Assembly (NCBI GenBank): GCA_002721705.1
Contig: PBLJ01000048.1
Location: 1-64,000 of the forward strand
Length of the DNA stretch: 64,000 bases
Source: Opitutia bacterium
GTDB taxonomy: Bacteria; Verrucomicrobiota; Verrucomicrobiia; Opitutales; Seribacteraceae
Direction: 5' to 3'
Position 1 is the stretch's first letter; each line of letters opens with the position of its first letter. Under the pieces are notes generated by a model that saw nothing but the letters and a program-made list of their open reading frames with translations, was not told the origin of the DNA and searched no databases. Of the stretch, positions 17,695-27,405 are shown piece by piece. The translations under genes and the position numbers were made by a program.

Positions 17695-18732
17695 ATGCAG
17701 GAAAAACTGCAGGCCATCGTGTCGGAAACCGAATCCGCCCTTGGGTCGGTGGAAGACATGCCTGGACTGGAACAACTGAAGGCTTCCGTTCTAGGCGGCA
17801 ATGGCTCCCTCACCGTATTGATGAAAAGCATTGCCTCGCTGCCGCCGGAGGAGCGACCAGCCTTTGGACAAGCGGTCAACAAGGTGAAAAACCACTTGGC
17901 GGAACTCTTCAAGAATGCGGTCTCCGACTTGAATTCCGCAGCGGACGCAAAAGCTCTCGGTGAAGCCGTCGACGTCACGTTACCGCCTCCCGGTAATTAC
18001 ACGGGAGGTCTGCATCCGCTCACCTTGGCAACACGAGAAGTGGTATCCATCTTCCGGGCAATCGGTTTCACCGTGGCCGAAGCCACCGAGGTGGAGAGTG
18101 AATGGTTCTGTTTCGACGCCTTGAATACGCCGGAAGACCACCCCGCCCGAGACGAGCAGGACACCTTGTACTTCCCCGCGGAAACTCGTTTCGGAAACGT
18201 TCAAGGAAAGGCGGACGAAGCGTTCGTCATGCGAACGCACACTTCCTCCGTCCAAATTCGAACCATGATGGAGGAGCAGCCTCCCATTCGAGTAATTGCA
18301 CCGGGCCGCTGCTTTCGTCGCGACACAGTGGATGCCACGCATAGCGCAAATTTCCATCAAACCGAAGGCCTGTTCGTCGATCGCAAGGTCACGATCGAGG
18401 ACCTCAAGGCCGTGCTCGATCATTTCCTGCGCGAACTGTTCGGGAAACAGGTAAAAACTCGTTTGCGTCCGAGTTTCTTCCCCTTCACCGAACCCAGTTT
18501 CGAGGTGGACCTGTTTTCACCCAACCTCGGTCGGCTAAGCAACCAATGGATTGAGATAATGGGATGCGGAATGGTTGATCCAGCGGTATTCGATCAAGTT
18601 GGCTTGGATACGGGGGAATGGAGCGGATACGCCTTTGGGCTAGGGATCGAACGGGTTGCCATGATGCTCCACGGCATCGACGACATCCGTCATTTTTATC
18701 AGAACGACCAGCGGTTCCTGAAACAGTTTTAG
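17695..18732 (+). CDS. pheS: Phenylalanine-tRNA ligase alpha subunit
   Basis: The product has 345 residues. It has an N-terminal coiled coil (MQEKLQAIVSETESALG) that contacts tRNA and a class II catalytic core: GGLHPLTLATREVVSIF, motif 2 RTHTSSVQIRTM and GRCFRRDTVDATHSANFHQ, and the motif 3 region GLGIERVAMMLHGIDDIR. It forms an alpha2-beta2 enzyme with PheT and charges tRNA-Phe. It starts 40 bases after rplT. tRNA-Phe itself lies at 45998. Confidence 0.97.
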   Translation: MQEKLQAIVSETESALGSVEDMPGLEQLKASVLGGNGSLTVLMKSIASLPPEERPAFGQAVNKVKNHLAELFKNAVSDLNSAADAKALGEAVDVTLPPPGNYTGGLHPLTLATREVVSIFRAIGFTVAEATEVESEWFCFDALNTPEDHPARDEQDTLYFPAETRFGNVQGKADEAFVMRTHTSSVQIRTMMEEQPPIRVIAPGRCFRRDTVDATHSANFHQTEGLFVDRKVTIEDLKAVLDHFLRELFGKQVKTRLRPSFFPFTEPSFEVDLFSPNLGRLSNQWIEIMGCGMVDPAVFDQVGLDTGEWSGYAFGLGIERVAMMLHGIDDIRHFYQNDQRFLKQF

Positions 18733-18743
18733 ACGAAGACTCC

Positions 18744-21179
18744 ATGAAAGTAAGCATCGAATGGCTCAAGCAGTACGTCGAACTGGATGCTTCGACGGAT
18801 ACTCTGACCGAAGTTTTCCCCATGCTCGGAATGGAAGTGGAGGGCGTGGAGAGCAGCGGCCCTCCAGCACTGGAAAAAGTAGTCGTGGGAGAGATCCTTT
18901 CCAGTGAGCAACATCCGGAAGCCGACAGGCTCAGCGTATGCAAGGTAAAGGTGGGGGAAGATTCGCCCGACGCGAACATTGTCTGCGGAGCCACCAATTT
19001 CAAACCAGGTGACCGCGTCCCCGTGGCGCTTCCCGGAGCCAAGCTTCCCGGTGGCTTCAAGATCAAGAAATCCAAACTGCGGGGCGTAACCTCCGAGGGC
19101 ATGATGTGCAGTTGCAAGGAATTGGAACTGGGAGAGGACCACGAAGGGTTGCTGATCCTAGAGGACCGCCCTGAAATCGGTACGCCGATCAACGACTTGT
19201 TCGGTGACGCCGACGTTACTTTCGACCTCGAGCTCACCGCCAACCGAGGGGATTGCCTGAGCCACGTGGGAGTTGCCCGCGAACTGGCCGCTCGTTTCGA
19301 GCGGGAATTGAAACTGCCCACGGTCGAGAGCGATGCGCCCACCGTGTCCGAACCTTCCTCCGAGAATCCACTGAACAAGGTCTCCGTCACTACGGAGAAC
19401 TGCAAACTCTACTGCGCCTGGGTAATTCGAGACGTGACGATCGGCCCCAGCCCCGATTGGCTCAAGCAAAGGCTGGAGGCGGTTGGACTGAGGCCCATCA
19501 ACAACGTGGTCGACGCGACGAATTTCATTCTGATGGAAACCGGTCAACCTTTGCACGCCTTCGATGCGGGCAAGATTGCCGGAAACGAAATCATCGTCCG
19601 AAACGCCAAAGCCGGCGAAACCATTACGACGCTCGACGAAGCCGAACGAACCCTGAACGAAAGCATGATGGTCATCGCCGACGCCGAAAAGCCCTTGGTG
19701 ATAGCCGGAGTCATGGGCAGCGTGGACGCAGAGGTGGACGACTCGACCACCGACCTTGTCTTGGAGGCCGCTTGGTTTCATCCGGGAAACGTTCGCGCCA
19801 CCTCACGAAAACTAAACTTGAGCACGGACAGTTCATACCGCTTCTCCCGAGACGTGGATCCTCAATTCACGCGGTTCGCGGCGCGACGGGCAATCGACCT
19901 GATTCTGGAAACCGCCGGGGGCAAGCTCTTGAATGAGGAAGTCCAAGTCGGAGAACCTCCTCGAGGAGACCGCATGATCGAAGTAACGCCCGCTTTCATT
20001 CGAGATACCTGCGGCTATGAGGTGAACGAAGAGGAAATCGCCGGAGCCTGGAAGCGCTTGGGGTTCCAAGTCGAGACGGGAGAAACCTGGAAGGTCGAGG
20101 TACCTAGTTACCGATCCGAGGTAGACCGACCGATCGACTTGGTCGAGGAATTCGCCCGCATCCATGGCACGCAGTCCATCCCCGAGGCTCGCGTCCAGTT
20201 CGAGGCGGTTTCACGAAACGACTCCCCTGTCTTCACTTTCATGGAACGCGCCGCGGATTCACTGGTAGGACAAGGATTCCAGGAATGCTGCTCCTACAGC
20301 TTGCGCGATGGCAAGGAAATCGAAGCCTGGCATGGCAAGGAGGTTTCAGCAGCTCTCGCCTTGTCCAATCCATTGACGGCGGAGCACACGCATTTGAGAG
20401 CCTCTCTCTTACCTGGATTGCTCGATACGCTCGCCCACAATTATCGCAACGGGAACGATCTTCGTCGTGTTTTCGAGACGGGGCGAGTCCTGCGTCCGGG
20501 ATCCCAAGGCGTGATGGAATTTGCGAGCGTCGCGTTTTCCATCTTGACCAAGCCTGCAAGCAGGGAATGGAAAGCCGAAGCGACTCCTGACTTTCACGAC
20601 GCCTCCCGCTGCGCCCAACGCCTGCTTCATGCAGTAGGCGTCAAGCTCCCGAAGGACGGCTTGAATCCATTGGCCGAATCTTCCGCTTGGCAAGGAGGTC
20701 AAGTTGCGAGGGCCGGAGAAATTGCGAAGAACCGCGTGCAGCTCACGGTGGGATACTGCAACCTTTCCCTTTCCAGACAAAAGGACTTGGATGGTCCGGT
20801 CCTTTGTGGAGAGCTCTTGGTGGATCCCGTTGTTCTACGCAAGAAGCCAAAGCCAGCGAGGTTTGAAAGTTTCGGCACCTTCCCACATGCCTTGAAGGAT
20901 TTGGCCTTGGTCGTAAGCAAGAATGTTTCCGCCGAAGAGGTACGAGCCGCGGTGGAGAAAGCCGCAGAGAAAGCAGCGGGCGATCGGTTTACGGTCGATT
21001 CGGTTCGCGTGTTCGACGTCTTCACGGGCAAAGGTGTCGAGAGCGGCATGAAAAGCGTGGCCTGCGCCATACGCTTTCGCTCGGACGAACGCACCTTGAA
21101 AGACAAGGAAGTGAATGCCGCTTTCGACGAAATCCAAGTCATTTTAGCCGATACCACCGATTATACACTACGAGCCTGA
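18744..21179 (+). CDS. pheT: Phenylalanine-tRNA ligase beta subunit
   Basis: The start is ATG 18744 (MKVSIEWLKQYVEL), giving 811 residues, normal for the family. Domains in order: a short N-terminal helix and the tRNA-binding OB domain at about 40-150 (GEILSSEQHPEADRLSVCKV), the B3/B4 editing domain at about 200-380 (INNVVDATNFILMETGQPLHAFD), B5 at about 405-480, the catalytic-like core (GTQSIPEARVQFE...), and the C-terminal FDX-ACB anticodon-binding domain at about 715-811 (SFGTFPHALKDLALVV). It starts 11 bases after pheS. Confidence 0.97.
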   Translation: MKVSIEWLKQYVELDASTDTLTEVFPMLGMEVEGVESSGPPALEKVVVGEILSSEQHPEADRLSVCKVKVGEDSPDANIVCGATNFKPGDRVPVALPGAKLPGGFKIKKSKLRGVTSEGMMCSCKELELGEDHEGLLILEDRPEIGTPINDLFGDADVTFDLELTANRGDCLSHVGVARELAARFERELKLPTVESDAPTVSEPSSENPLNKVSVTTENCKLYCAWVIRDVTIGPSPDWLKQRLEAVGLRPINNVVDATNFILMETGQPLHAFDAGKIAGNEIIVRNAKAGETITTLDEAERTLNESMMVIADAEKPLVIAGVMGSVDAEVDDSTTDLVLEAAWFHPGNVRATSRKLNLSTDSSYRFSRDVDPQFTRFAARRAIDLILETAGGKLLNEEVQVGEPPRGDRMIEVTPAFIRDTCGYEVNEEEIAGAWKRLGFQVETGETWKVEVPSYRSEVDRPIDLVEEFARIHGTQSIPEARVQFEAVSRNDSPVFTFMERAADSLVGQGFQECCSYSLRDGKEIEAWHGKEVSAALALSNPLTAEHTHLRASLLPGLLDTLAHNYRNGNDLRRVFETGRVLRPGSQGVMEFASVAFSILTKPASREWKAEATPDFHDASRCAQRLLHAVGVKLPKDGLNPLAESSAWQGGQVARAGEIAKNRVQLTVGYCNLSLSRQKDLDGPVLCGELLVDPVVLRKKPKPARFESFGTFPHALKDLALVVSKNVSAEEVRAAVEKAAEKAAGDRFTVDSVRVFDVFTGKGVESGMKSVACAIRFRSDERTLKDKEVNAAFDEIQVILADTTDYTLRA

Positions 21180-21197
21180 AAATATTTCCGCGCCGCT

Positions 21198-21491
21198 ATG
21201 AAAGAACCTCAAACCATGGACGTCGAATACGCCGCGAACCTTGCTCGAATCGATTTGACCGTTGAGGAAAAAAAGAAGTTCAACGGCCAGCTCGGGGACA
21301 TCCTGCAATATTTCGAGAAGTTGAAGGCAGTGGACGTCGAAGGCGTGGAACCGATGGCTCACGCTTTTCCTCGCCATAACGTTTGGGACGAGGATGAATC
21401 GAGAGCTGGGTTTTCCGCTGAGGAAGCACTCTCCAACGCACCGGCTAAACGCAAGGACCAAGTCGTGGTCCCCAAGGTCATCGAGGAATAA
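21198..21491 (+). CDS. gatC: Asp-tRNA(Asn)/Glu-tRNA(Gln) amidotransferase subunit C
   Basis: The product has 97 residues, typical for GatC. VEYAANLARIDLTVEEKKKF opens it, then LGDILQYFEKLKAVDVEGVEPM. GatC is the small belt subunit that wraps GatA and GatB. The start at 21198 gives six residues before MDVEYAA; ATG 21216 is the alternative. It begins 18 bases after pheT, so the amidotransferase genes are joined to the pheST cluster. Confidence 0.95.
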   Translation: MKEPQTMDVEYAANLARIDLTVEEKKKFNGQLGDILQYFEKLKAVDVEGVEPMAHAFPRHNVWDEDESRAGFSAEEALSNAPAKRKDQVVVPKVIEE

Positions 21492-21505
21492 GGACCCGCC
21501 TCAAC

Positions 21506-22972
21506 ATGCCTGACTCCTTGCACGAAAAGACGGCCGCTGAACTGGGTGAATGCCTGGCTCAAGGCGAAGCGTCGGCCGTTGAAATCGCCGACGCCTTCGT
21601 TGCGCGGGCCACCGCGGTGGATGAAAAGGTCCACGCCTTCCTCCACCGGGATGACGAGGATTTTCTGGCGCAGGCCAAGCGTTCCGACGAACGCAGGGCG
21701 AACGGTCAATCTCGGGGAGCCCTCGATGGCGTGCCGGTTGCATTGAAGGACGTCATCTCCATGAAGGGACAACCCCTGACCGCGGCCAGTCGAATCCTAG
21801 AAAATTACGTTTCGCCCTATGACGCCACCGCCGTGGTCAAGCTGAAGGAAGCGGGCGCCTTGGTCTGGGGCAGACTCAACCTCGATGAGTTCGCCATGGG
21901 CTCCTCCACTGAAAATTCAGCTTTCGGAGCCACCCACAACCCATGGGACCTCTCCCGCGTTCCTGGCGGTAGCAGTGGCGGCAGCGCCGCCGCCGTGGCC
22001 GCGAGGCAGGCCCCGTTGACCTTGGGGTCCGACACCGGTGGTTCCATTCGTCAACCGGCATCCCTTTGTGGAGTAGTTGGAATGAAGCCCACTTACGGCA
22101 TGGTGTCGAGGTACGGCCTAGCCGCCTTCGCTTCGTCGTTGGATCAAATTGGCCCCTTCTCCCAAACGGTGGAAGACACGGCAATTTTACTGGGAGCCAT
22201 CTCGGGGCACGATCCTCTCGATTCCACCAGTTATCCCACCGAGGTTCCCGACTACCGCAAGGGACTCACCGAAAACCAAGGCCCATGGAAGCTAGGTTTG
22301 CCCAAGGAATTCTTCGGGGAAGGCATCGACGACGAAGTTCGACGACTGGTGGACGAAGCCATCGCGTTCTATCAGGCCGAAGGCCATGAGCTCGTGGAGG
22401 TCTCACTCCCGCAAACCGAACTCGCCGTGCCCGTATACTACGTCATCGCAACCGCCGAGGCGTCCTCCAACCTGGCTCGTTACGACGGCATTCGATACAC
22501 CCACCGGAGCGAACGAGCCGAAAACGCCATAGACGTCTATTCCAAAAGCCGTGGAGAAGGCTTTGGCGAAGAAGTCAAGAGGCGCTGCATACTAGGGGCT
22601 TATGGACTCAGCAGTGGGTATTACGACGCGTATTACCTGAGAGCCCAAAAGACTCGTACGCTCATCCGCAAGGATTTCGAGGCTGCCTTCGAGCAAGTGG
22701 ACGCAATCCTCACGCCGACTTCGCCGACAGCCGCGTTCAAACAGGGTGAACGCAGCGATGATCCCATTTCAATGTACTTGAGCGACGTCTTTACGATTTC
22801 AGTGAACTTGGCCGGCATTCCCGGCATTTCCGTACCTTGCGGATTCACGAAAGACGGCCTGCCGGTTGGGCTGCAAGTGATCGGTCAAGCCTTCAAGGAA
22901 TCCGAAATGCTGGCCGTGGCCCACGCCTACGACAAAACTCATCAATTCGGTCGCCGCTACCCCGAATTATAA
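21506..22972 (+). CDS. gatA: Asp-tRNA(Asn)/Glu-tRNA(Gln) amidotransferase subunit A
   Basis: The product has 488 residues. It is the amidase-signature glutaminase subunit: GVPVALKDVISMKG supplies the catalytic Lys, VPGGSSGGSAAAVAARQ the glycine/serine-rich loop, and TLGSDTGGSIRQPA the two catalytic serines. It releases ammonia from glutamine and passes it to GatB. Its presence means that Asn-tRNA and/or Gln-tRNA is made by the indirect transamidation route. It is spaced 14 bases from gatC and 11 bases from gatB. Confidence 0.97.
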   Translation: MPDSLHEKTAAELGECLAQGEASAVEIADAFVARATAVDEKVHAFLHRDDEDFLAQAKRSDERRANGQSRGALDGVPVALKDVISMKGQPLTAASRILENYVSPYDATAVVKLKEAGALVWGRLNLDEFAMGSSTENSAFGATHNPWDLSRVPGGSSGGSAAAVAARQAPLTLGSDTGGSIRQPASLCGVVGMKPTYGMVSRYGLAAFASSLDQIGPFSQTVEDTAILLGAISGHDPLDSTSYPTEVPDYRKGLTENQGPWKLGLPKEFFGEGIDDEVRRLVDEAIAFYQAEGHELVEVSLPQTELAVPVYYVIATAEASSNLARYDGIRYTHRSERAENAIDVYSKSRGEGFGEEVKRRCILGAYGLSSGYYDAYYLRAQKTRTLIRKDFEAAFEQVDAILTPTSPTAAFKQGERSDDPISMYLSDVFTISVNLAGIPGISVPCGFTKDGLPVGLQVIGQAFKESEMLAVAHAYDKTHQFGRRYPEL

Positions 22973-22983
22973 CCTCTGGATCA

Positions 22984-24453
22984 ATGTCCGAAATACAATA
23001 CGAAGCGGTCATTGGCCTGGAAGTGCACGTGCAGGCGGAAACTCGATCCAAGATGTTCACGAGAGTAGCTCGCGGATTCGGCGAACCTCCCAACACCTTG
23101 ACCGATCCAGTCGTGCTTGGTCTTCCCGGAGCCCTCCCGGTCATGAACCTCGAAGCCATCGAGAAATCCATCAAGGTAGGGCTTCTACTCGGTTGCGAAA
23201 TTGCCCGAGTCTGCAAATGGGACAGAAAAAACTATTTCTATCCCGACATGCCGAAAAACTACCAAATTTCCCAATACGACCAACCTATCTGCCTAGGCGG
23301 CGAAGTGGAAATCGAACTGGAAGGTGAAACCCGAGCCGTGATGGGACCACATCGCAAGGTGAAACTCACTCGCATACATCTCGAGGAAGACGTCGGCAAA
23401 CTCACGCACTATGAAAACGACAGCCTCGTCGATTACAATCGAGCAGGATCGCCCTTGCTGGAAATTGTCTCCGAGCCCGACCTGTTTTCACCCGATGAAG
23501 TTTTCGCCTACCTGACTTCCCTGCGCAACAGCTTGGTATACGCCGGCATCTCCGATTGCGACATGGAGAAGGGGCAAATGCGATGCGATGCGAACGTCAG
23601 CGTGCGGCCTGTCGGACAGAAGGAATTGGGAACCAAGGTGGAACTGAAGAACCTCAACACCATATCAGGGGTTCGCAACGGCGTGGAGTATGAGATACAA
23701 CGCCAAACGTCGGTCTTGCGAGAGGGTGGATCTTTAACTCAGGAAACCCGTCGATGGAACCCGGACCAGCGATACACCACTGCCATGCGTTCCAAGGAAA
23801 TGGCGCACGACTACAGGTATTTCCCCGATCCCGACCTCATGCCGGTCAAAATTGACGACGCATGGATCGAACGCATACGAGAGGAAATTCCGGAAATGCC
23901 TTTCGACAAGCAACGTCGCTTCATCGAACAATACGGCTTGCCTTACTCGTCGACCTCTCCCCTTTGCCCGGATAAGGAACTCTGCGATTTCTTCGAGGCC
24001 ACCGTGGCGCGATGCAAAGATCCAAAGAAAGCCGCCAACTGGATCGTAAACGATCTCTTGAGGGAACTTTCCTCGGCTGGCGACGAAGAAGGCCCCATGC
24101 CCTTGGGCAATGCAAAGATGACACCCGCCCACGTCGCCGAGCTAGTCAACTTGGTCGAAGAAGGCTCCATTTCAAGCAACATCGCCAAGGAGATCTTTCC
24201 GGAAACCTTTGCCACGGGGAAGATGCCTGCGCAGATCGTCGATGAAAAAGGCTTGAAGCAAACTTCCGACACCGGCGAACTGGAAACAATCTGCTCGCAA
24301 GTCATCACCGACCAACCCAAGGCGGTGGAGGAGTTCAAGGGAGGCAAGGAAAACGCGATCAACGCGCTGAAAGGACAGGTCATGAAAGCAACACGAGGCC
24401 AAGCTAATCCAAAGCTGGTCGATGAAATCCTTCGTGAACTGCTTTCTCAATAA
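22984..24453 (+). CDS. gatB: Asp-tRNA(Asn)/Glu-tRNA(Gln) amidotransferase subunit B
   Basis: The start is ATG 22984 (MSEIQYEAVIGLEVHVQ), giving 489 residues. Hallmarks are IGLEVHVQAETRSKMF, CKWDRKNYFYPDMPKNYQIS, RIHLEEDVGKLTH, DYNRAGSPLLEIVSEPD and MRCDANVSVRP. The C-terminal helical and YqeY-like domains contact tRNA. The subunit activates the tRNA-bound acid with ATP and amidates it. It is the last gene of the rpmI to gatB run. Confidence 0.97.
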   Translation: MSEIQYEAVIGLEVHVQAETRSKMFTRVARGFGEPPNTLTDPVVLGLPGALPVMNLEAIEKSIKVGLLLGCEIARVCKWDRKNYFYPDMPKNYQISQYDQPICLGGEVEIELEGETRAVMGPHRKVKLTRIHLEEDVGKLTHYENDSLVDYNRAGSPLLEIVSEPDLFSPDEVFAYLTSLRNSLVYAGISDCDMEKGQMRCDANVSVRPVGQKELGTKVELKNLNTISGVRNGVEYEIQRQTSVLREGGSLTQETRRWNPDQRYTTAMRSKEMAHDYRYFPDPDLMPVKIDDAWIERIREEIPEMPFDKQRRFIEQYGLPYSSTSPLCPDKELCDFFEATVARCKDPKKAANWIVNDLLRELSSAGDEEGPMPLGNAKMTPAHVAELVNLVEEGSISSNIAKEIFPETFATGKMPAQIVDEKGLKQTSDTGELETICSQVITDQPKAVEEFKGGKENAINALKGQVMKATRGQANPKLVDEILRELLSQ

Positions 24454-24585
24454 CCCGAAATTTGAGGTTTTGCCAAACGAAGCCTTCCCGCGTTTATTGA
24501 GACTGTTTCTCAAAAAAGGTTTGACCGAAGGTCAGTTATCACGAAAAATCACTTCACCACCAAACGCGATCGGATAGCGCAGGTC

Positions 24586-25368
24586 ATGAAAATAATGCAT
24601 AGGATTCTTATTACAGCGTTAGGCTTGATCCTGCCTTGGTTGATGGCTTCCGGGCAAGTGAAGGAAACGCGTCAATTAATCCAGGAATGGGTGGAGACGG
24701 AACGTATTCTGTCAGAGGAGAAATCCAAATGGGATTCGGATCGCGCGGTGCTCTTGGAACTATTGGCCTCTCTCAAGGCCGAAAGCAAAACGCTGGACGA
24801 ACAACTCGAAAAGTCGGATGCCGAGATGGCCGCGGTTTCCAAAGAGCGAGCCGACTTGAACGAACGCAAGGAGCAAGCCAAGCGTACGGTGAAGGTGATG
24901 AAAGAGAAAATTGAAGAGCTGGAGGAAACTGCGAAATCTCTTTTGACGGCATTCCCGAGCCCCTTGAAGGATCGAGTTAGTCAGTTCTCGGACGCCCTGC
25001 AGGATCAGGAGAGATTGGCTGACCTATCCCTGCTGAAACGACTGGAGAATGCCGTGACCATCCTGCAAGAGGCCAACCGATTTCATCATTCGATAAACCT
25101 CGAAAGGCAAAGGTTGAAGATTGATGGAAAAACACGGGAGTTCCATGTCTTGTACTACGGTTTCGCAGCTGCCTATTTCGTCAACGAATCAGCCACCAAG
25201 GCAGGGTTCGGCAAGCCGGGGTTCGAAGGCTGGCAATGGCAGTTGGACAATGACTTGGCCGACGAAATCAGAAAAGCGGTGGCCATTCGCAACAAAAAGG
25301 CAATCGCGTCCTTCGTGGAACTTCCGCTTCCCCGAAAAAAGGCCAACTCCAAGGAGGGGAAGGAATGA
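24586..25368 (+). CDS. DUF3450-family periplasmic coiled-coil protein of a TonB system
   Basis: The product has 260 residues. It has a signal peptide (MHRILITALGLILPWLMASGQ), then a long coiled coil at about 35-125 (LLASLKAESKTLDEQLEKSDAEM..., KRTVKVMKEKIEELEETAKS), then the C-terminal domain with EFHVLYYGFAAAYFVNE and EGWQWQL. The LYYGLGAAYFVN-like motif is typical of DUF3450. This family sits at the head of TonB2-type operons beside TtpC. It probably works in the periplasm with the ExbB-like protein. Its stop overlaps the next start by four bases. Confidence 0.88.
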   Translation: MKIMHRILITALGLILPWLMASGQVKETRQLIQEWVETERILSEEKSKWDSDRAVLLELLASLKAESKTLDEQLEKSDAEMAAVSKERADLNERKEQAKRTVKVMKEKIEELEETAKSLLTAFPSPLKDRVSQFSDALQDQERLADLSLLKRLENAVTILQEANRFHHSINLERQRLKIDGKTREFHVLYYGFAAAYFVNESATKAGFGKPGFEGWQWQLDNDLADEIRKAVAIRNKKAIASFVELPLPRKKANSKEGKE

Positions 25369-26795
25369 GGCTGGCCCTTGGCATCTTGAGTCTGTGGCTT
25401 GCTTCCCATGCGACGGCGGCAAACTTGATCGAAGTCGGTGCCAGCGCAAAGAACGACTTGCGGGATGCTCTTGATCGCCTGGCCCGGCAGCGTTCAACGC
25501 AACAATCCCAAAAGGCTCCAATAGTCCGTGAAGTCAATGCGCTGGAGGGAAAGGTAATAGCCAAGAGAAAGGAATTCGACAGAAGGCGTCGTCTCAATGA
25601 CAACCAAGAGTCTTCACTTTCCGAGCTCACGGAGGAAGTCGAGGAAATTGAAAGCGACCTCGAAGCCGTTCTCGCCCTGCTGCATGATTATAACCAGAGC
25701 TGGTTAAATGGCATCAGCGCTCCGGAACACGAATTTCGCAAGGGATTCGTCCAACAGGCACTTGCCTCCAGATCCGAAGGAACCACGAAAGCCGATCCGT
25801 GGAAGGACGTCAGTCCGGGAATCGCCCTCGCCAAACTCTCCGTGGAACGCCTGCAGGAGAGTTTCGGAGGACTTCGTTTCAAAGGAAAAGCGGCTACGGC
25901 CGAGGACAACGTCGAGGAAGAGGGATCTTTCTTGGTGGTGGGACCCGCCGTATATTTCGCTAGCTCGGAAACCGATTCCGCCGGGATAGTGGAACACACT
26001 CCCCCCCTTGAGCCTTCCGACTCGAGCCGAAATGCGGGGTGGAGCGTGAACCGTACGCGCTCGTGCCGAGTATTGGCCACACCCTCGGACCTGGCGGAAA
26101 CCATTCGGGTCGCGGTCACGGCTTCCCCTGATGACTCCATCGTGCTTCCTTTCGATCCCACCTTGGGCAAAGCGCTAGTACTGGCAAACAGCGATCCGAG
26201 CTTTTGGGAAGAGTTAAGAAAAGGCGGATTTTGGATATTTCCCATACTAGGATTCGCATTGATTTCGATTGTCATCGTCTCCTACAAGGCAACGCAAATC
26301 CTCTCCATCAAGATCCCGACGGGTCAAACCTCCTGGGAAGGAGATTACACCAAGGACTTCGCCGACTTGCGAAACGCCGCTCAGGCCAACCAAGGAAAAT
26401 CGGCCGAGATTCTCGAAGAGGTCCTTTACGAGCAGATCATTCAAACCCAGTCTCGCTTGGAGAAATGGCTGCCCGTAGTCGCCGTGACCGCCGCCGCCGC
26501 CCCCCTCCTCGGCTTGCTCGGAACAGTGACTGGCATGATCAACGTTTTTCAGCAACTTACGCACTTCGCCAACCCTGAAAACAGTTCGCTCTCTCGTGGT
26601 ATCTCGGAAGCGCTGGTGACCACGAAATTCGGTCTCGCAACGGCCATTCCCGCCCTCGTCGCTCATGCCTTGCTTTCACGCAGAATACAGGCCATCGTCA
26701 CCAAGATGGAGAGCATAGCGTCCGGATTCGTGAGCTTGGCCTCCGAACAGACCGCCAACTCCTCGAGCTCACAGGAAGACGATGGTCATGAGTAG
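25365..26795 (+). CDS. TtpC-like MotA/TolQ/ExbB proton channel protein with periplasmic N-terminal domain
   Basis: The product has 476 residues, about twice the length of simple ExbB. It has a signal peptide (LALGILSLWLASHATAA), then a periplasmic coiled coil (about 35-110) and a further globular part to about 280. The ExbB core follows: membrane helix FWIFPILGFALISIVIVSY, cytoplasmic segment, then WLPVVAVTAAAAPLLGLLGTVTGMI and GISEALVTTKFGLATAIPAL. This is the layout of TtpC of the Vibrio TonB2 system, which is needed for TonB2 function. It would be an inner-membrane component of the energy-transducing complex. Its end overlaps the next gene by 14 bases. Confidence 0.9.
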   Translation: MRLALGILSLWLASHATAANLIEVGASAKNDLRDALDRLARQRSTQQSQKAPIVREVNALEGKVIAKRKEFDRRRRLNDNQESSLSELTEEVEEIESDLEAVLALLHDYNQSWLNGISAPEHEFRKGFVQQALASRSEGTTKADPWKDVSPGIALAKLSVERLQESFGGLRFKGKAATAEDNVEEEGSFLVVGPAVYFASSETDSAGIVEHTPPLEPSDSSRNAGWSVNRTRSCRVLATPSDLAETIRVAVTASPDDSIVLPFDPTLGKALVLANSDPSFWEELRKGGFWIFPILGFALISIVIVSYKATQILSIKIPTGQTSWEGDYTKDFADLRNAAQANQGKSAEILEEVLYEQIIQTQSRLEKWLPVVAVTAAAAPLLGLLGTVTGMINVFQQLTHFANPENSSLSRGISEALVTTKFGLATAIPALVAHALLSRRIQAIVTKMESIASGFVSLASEQTANSSSSQEDDGHE

Positions 26796-27405
26796 CTCCT
26801 GGGATCAGTTCCGGGATCAGGCATGGACCACTTGGCAAAATGGTGGAACACTCATGCTGCCACTTTTCTTCCTTTCGTTGTATGCCTATTACGTGGCTTT
26901 CGAACTCTTTTTTCGGATACGACGCATGATGCCGGCTGAAGCACGGGTTCACTCGCCTTCCGACTTGTTGGCCCAGCCGGAATCGGTCGGGGGCTACTTG
27001 GGTAAAATGATTTCCCATTGCCTGGCAAAGGGAAATGACCGGGAAGAAGCGAGAAGGCGTTTCAAACAAGTGCGTAGCGAAAGCGCCAAGGCCCTGAACC
27101 GAAGACTTCGCTTCCTGCTGGCCCTCGTCACGGCAGCGCCCCTGCTCGGACTCTTGGGGACGGTGGAAGGCATGCTAACCACCTTTCGAGGCCTCAGCGT
27201 CGAGGTAGGGCGCAAGATGGACTTGGTCTCGGGAGGGATTTCCGAGGCCTTGATAACTACTCAGGCAGGTCTGCTGATCGCGATTCCCGCTTACGTCATG
27301 CTTCACTTTCTTTCACGCCGCCGAGCTGAATGGATACGTTTCCTTCGTCTTCTCGAAAGCCACGTAGCCCGCAAATCCGACCATGCTGAATTTGCAACAC
27401 AATGA
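26782..27405 (+). CDS. exbB: ExbB-type proton channel protein
   Basis: The product has 207 residues. The first membrane helix is MLPLFFLSLYAYYVAFELFF, and the core pair is LLALVTAAPLLGLLGTVEGM and GISEALITTQAGLLIAIPAYV. The ATG at 26782 follows AGGAAG closely; ATG 26788 is also possible. ExbB pentamers hold an ExbD dimer and use the proton gradient to energise TonB. Overlaps at both ends show tight co-translation in this operon. Confidence 0.94.
   Translation: MVMSSSWDQFRDQAWTTWQNGGTLMLPLFFLSLYAYYVAFELFFRIRRMMPAEARVHSPSDLLAQPESVGGYLGKMISHCLAKGNDREEARRRFKQVRSESAKALNRRLRFLLALVTAAPLLGLLGTVEGMLTTFRGLSVEVGRKMDLVSGGISEALITTQAGLLIAIPAYVMLHFLSRRRAEWIRFLRLLESHVARKSDHAEFATQ

Noticed and set aside
18485-19405. 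Minus-strand frame opposite pheS and pheT
   Set aside because: It lies opposite two clear synthetase genes and spans their junction; low-complexity Ser-rich product.
24500-24530. Terminator after gatB at TTGAGA...TCTCAA
   Set aside because: The six-base-pair stem is followed by A residues on the plus strand, not T, and nothing on the minus strand ends there.
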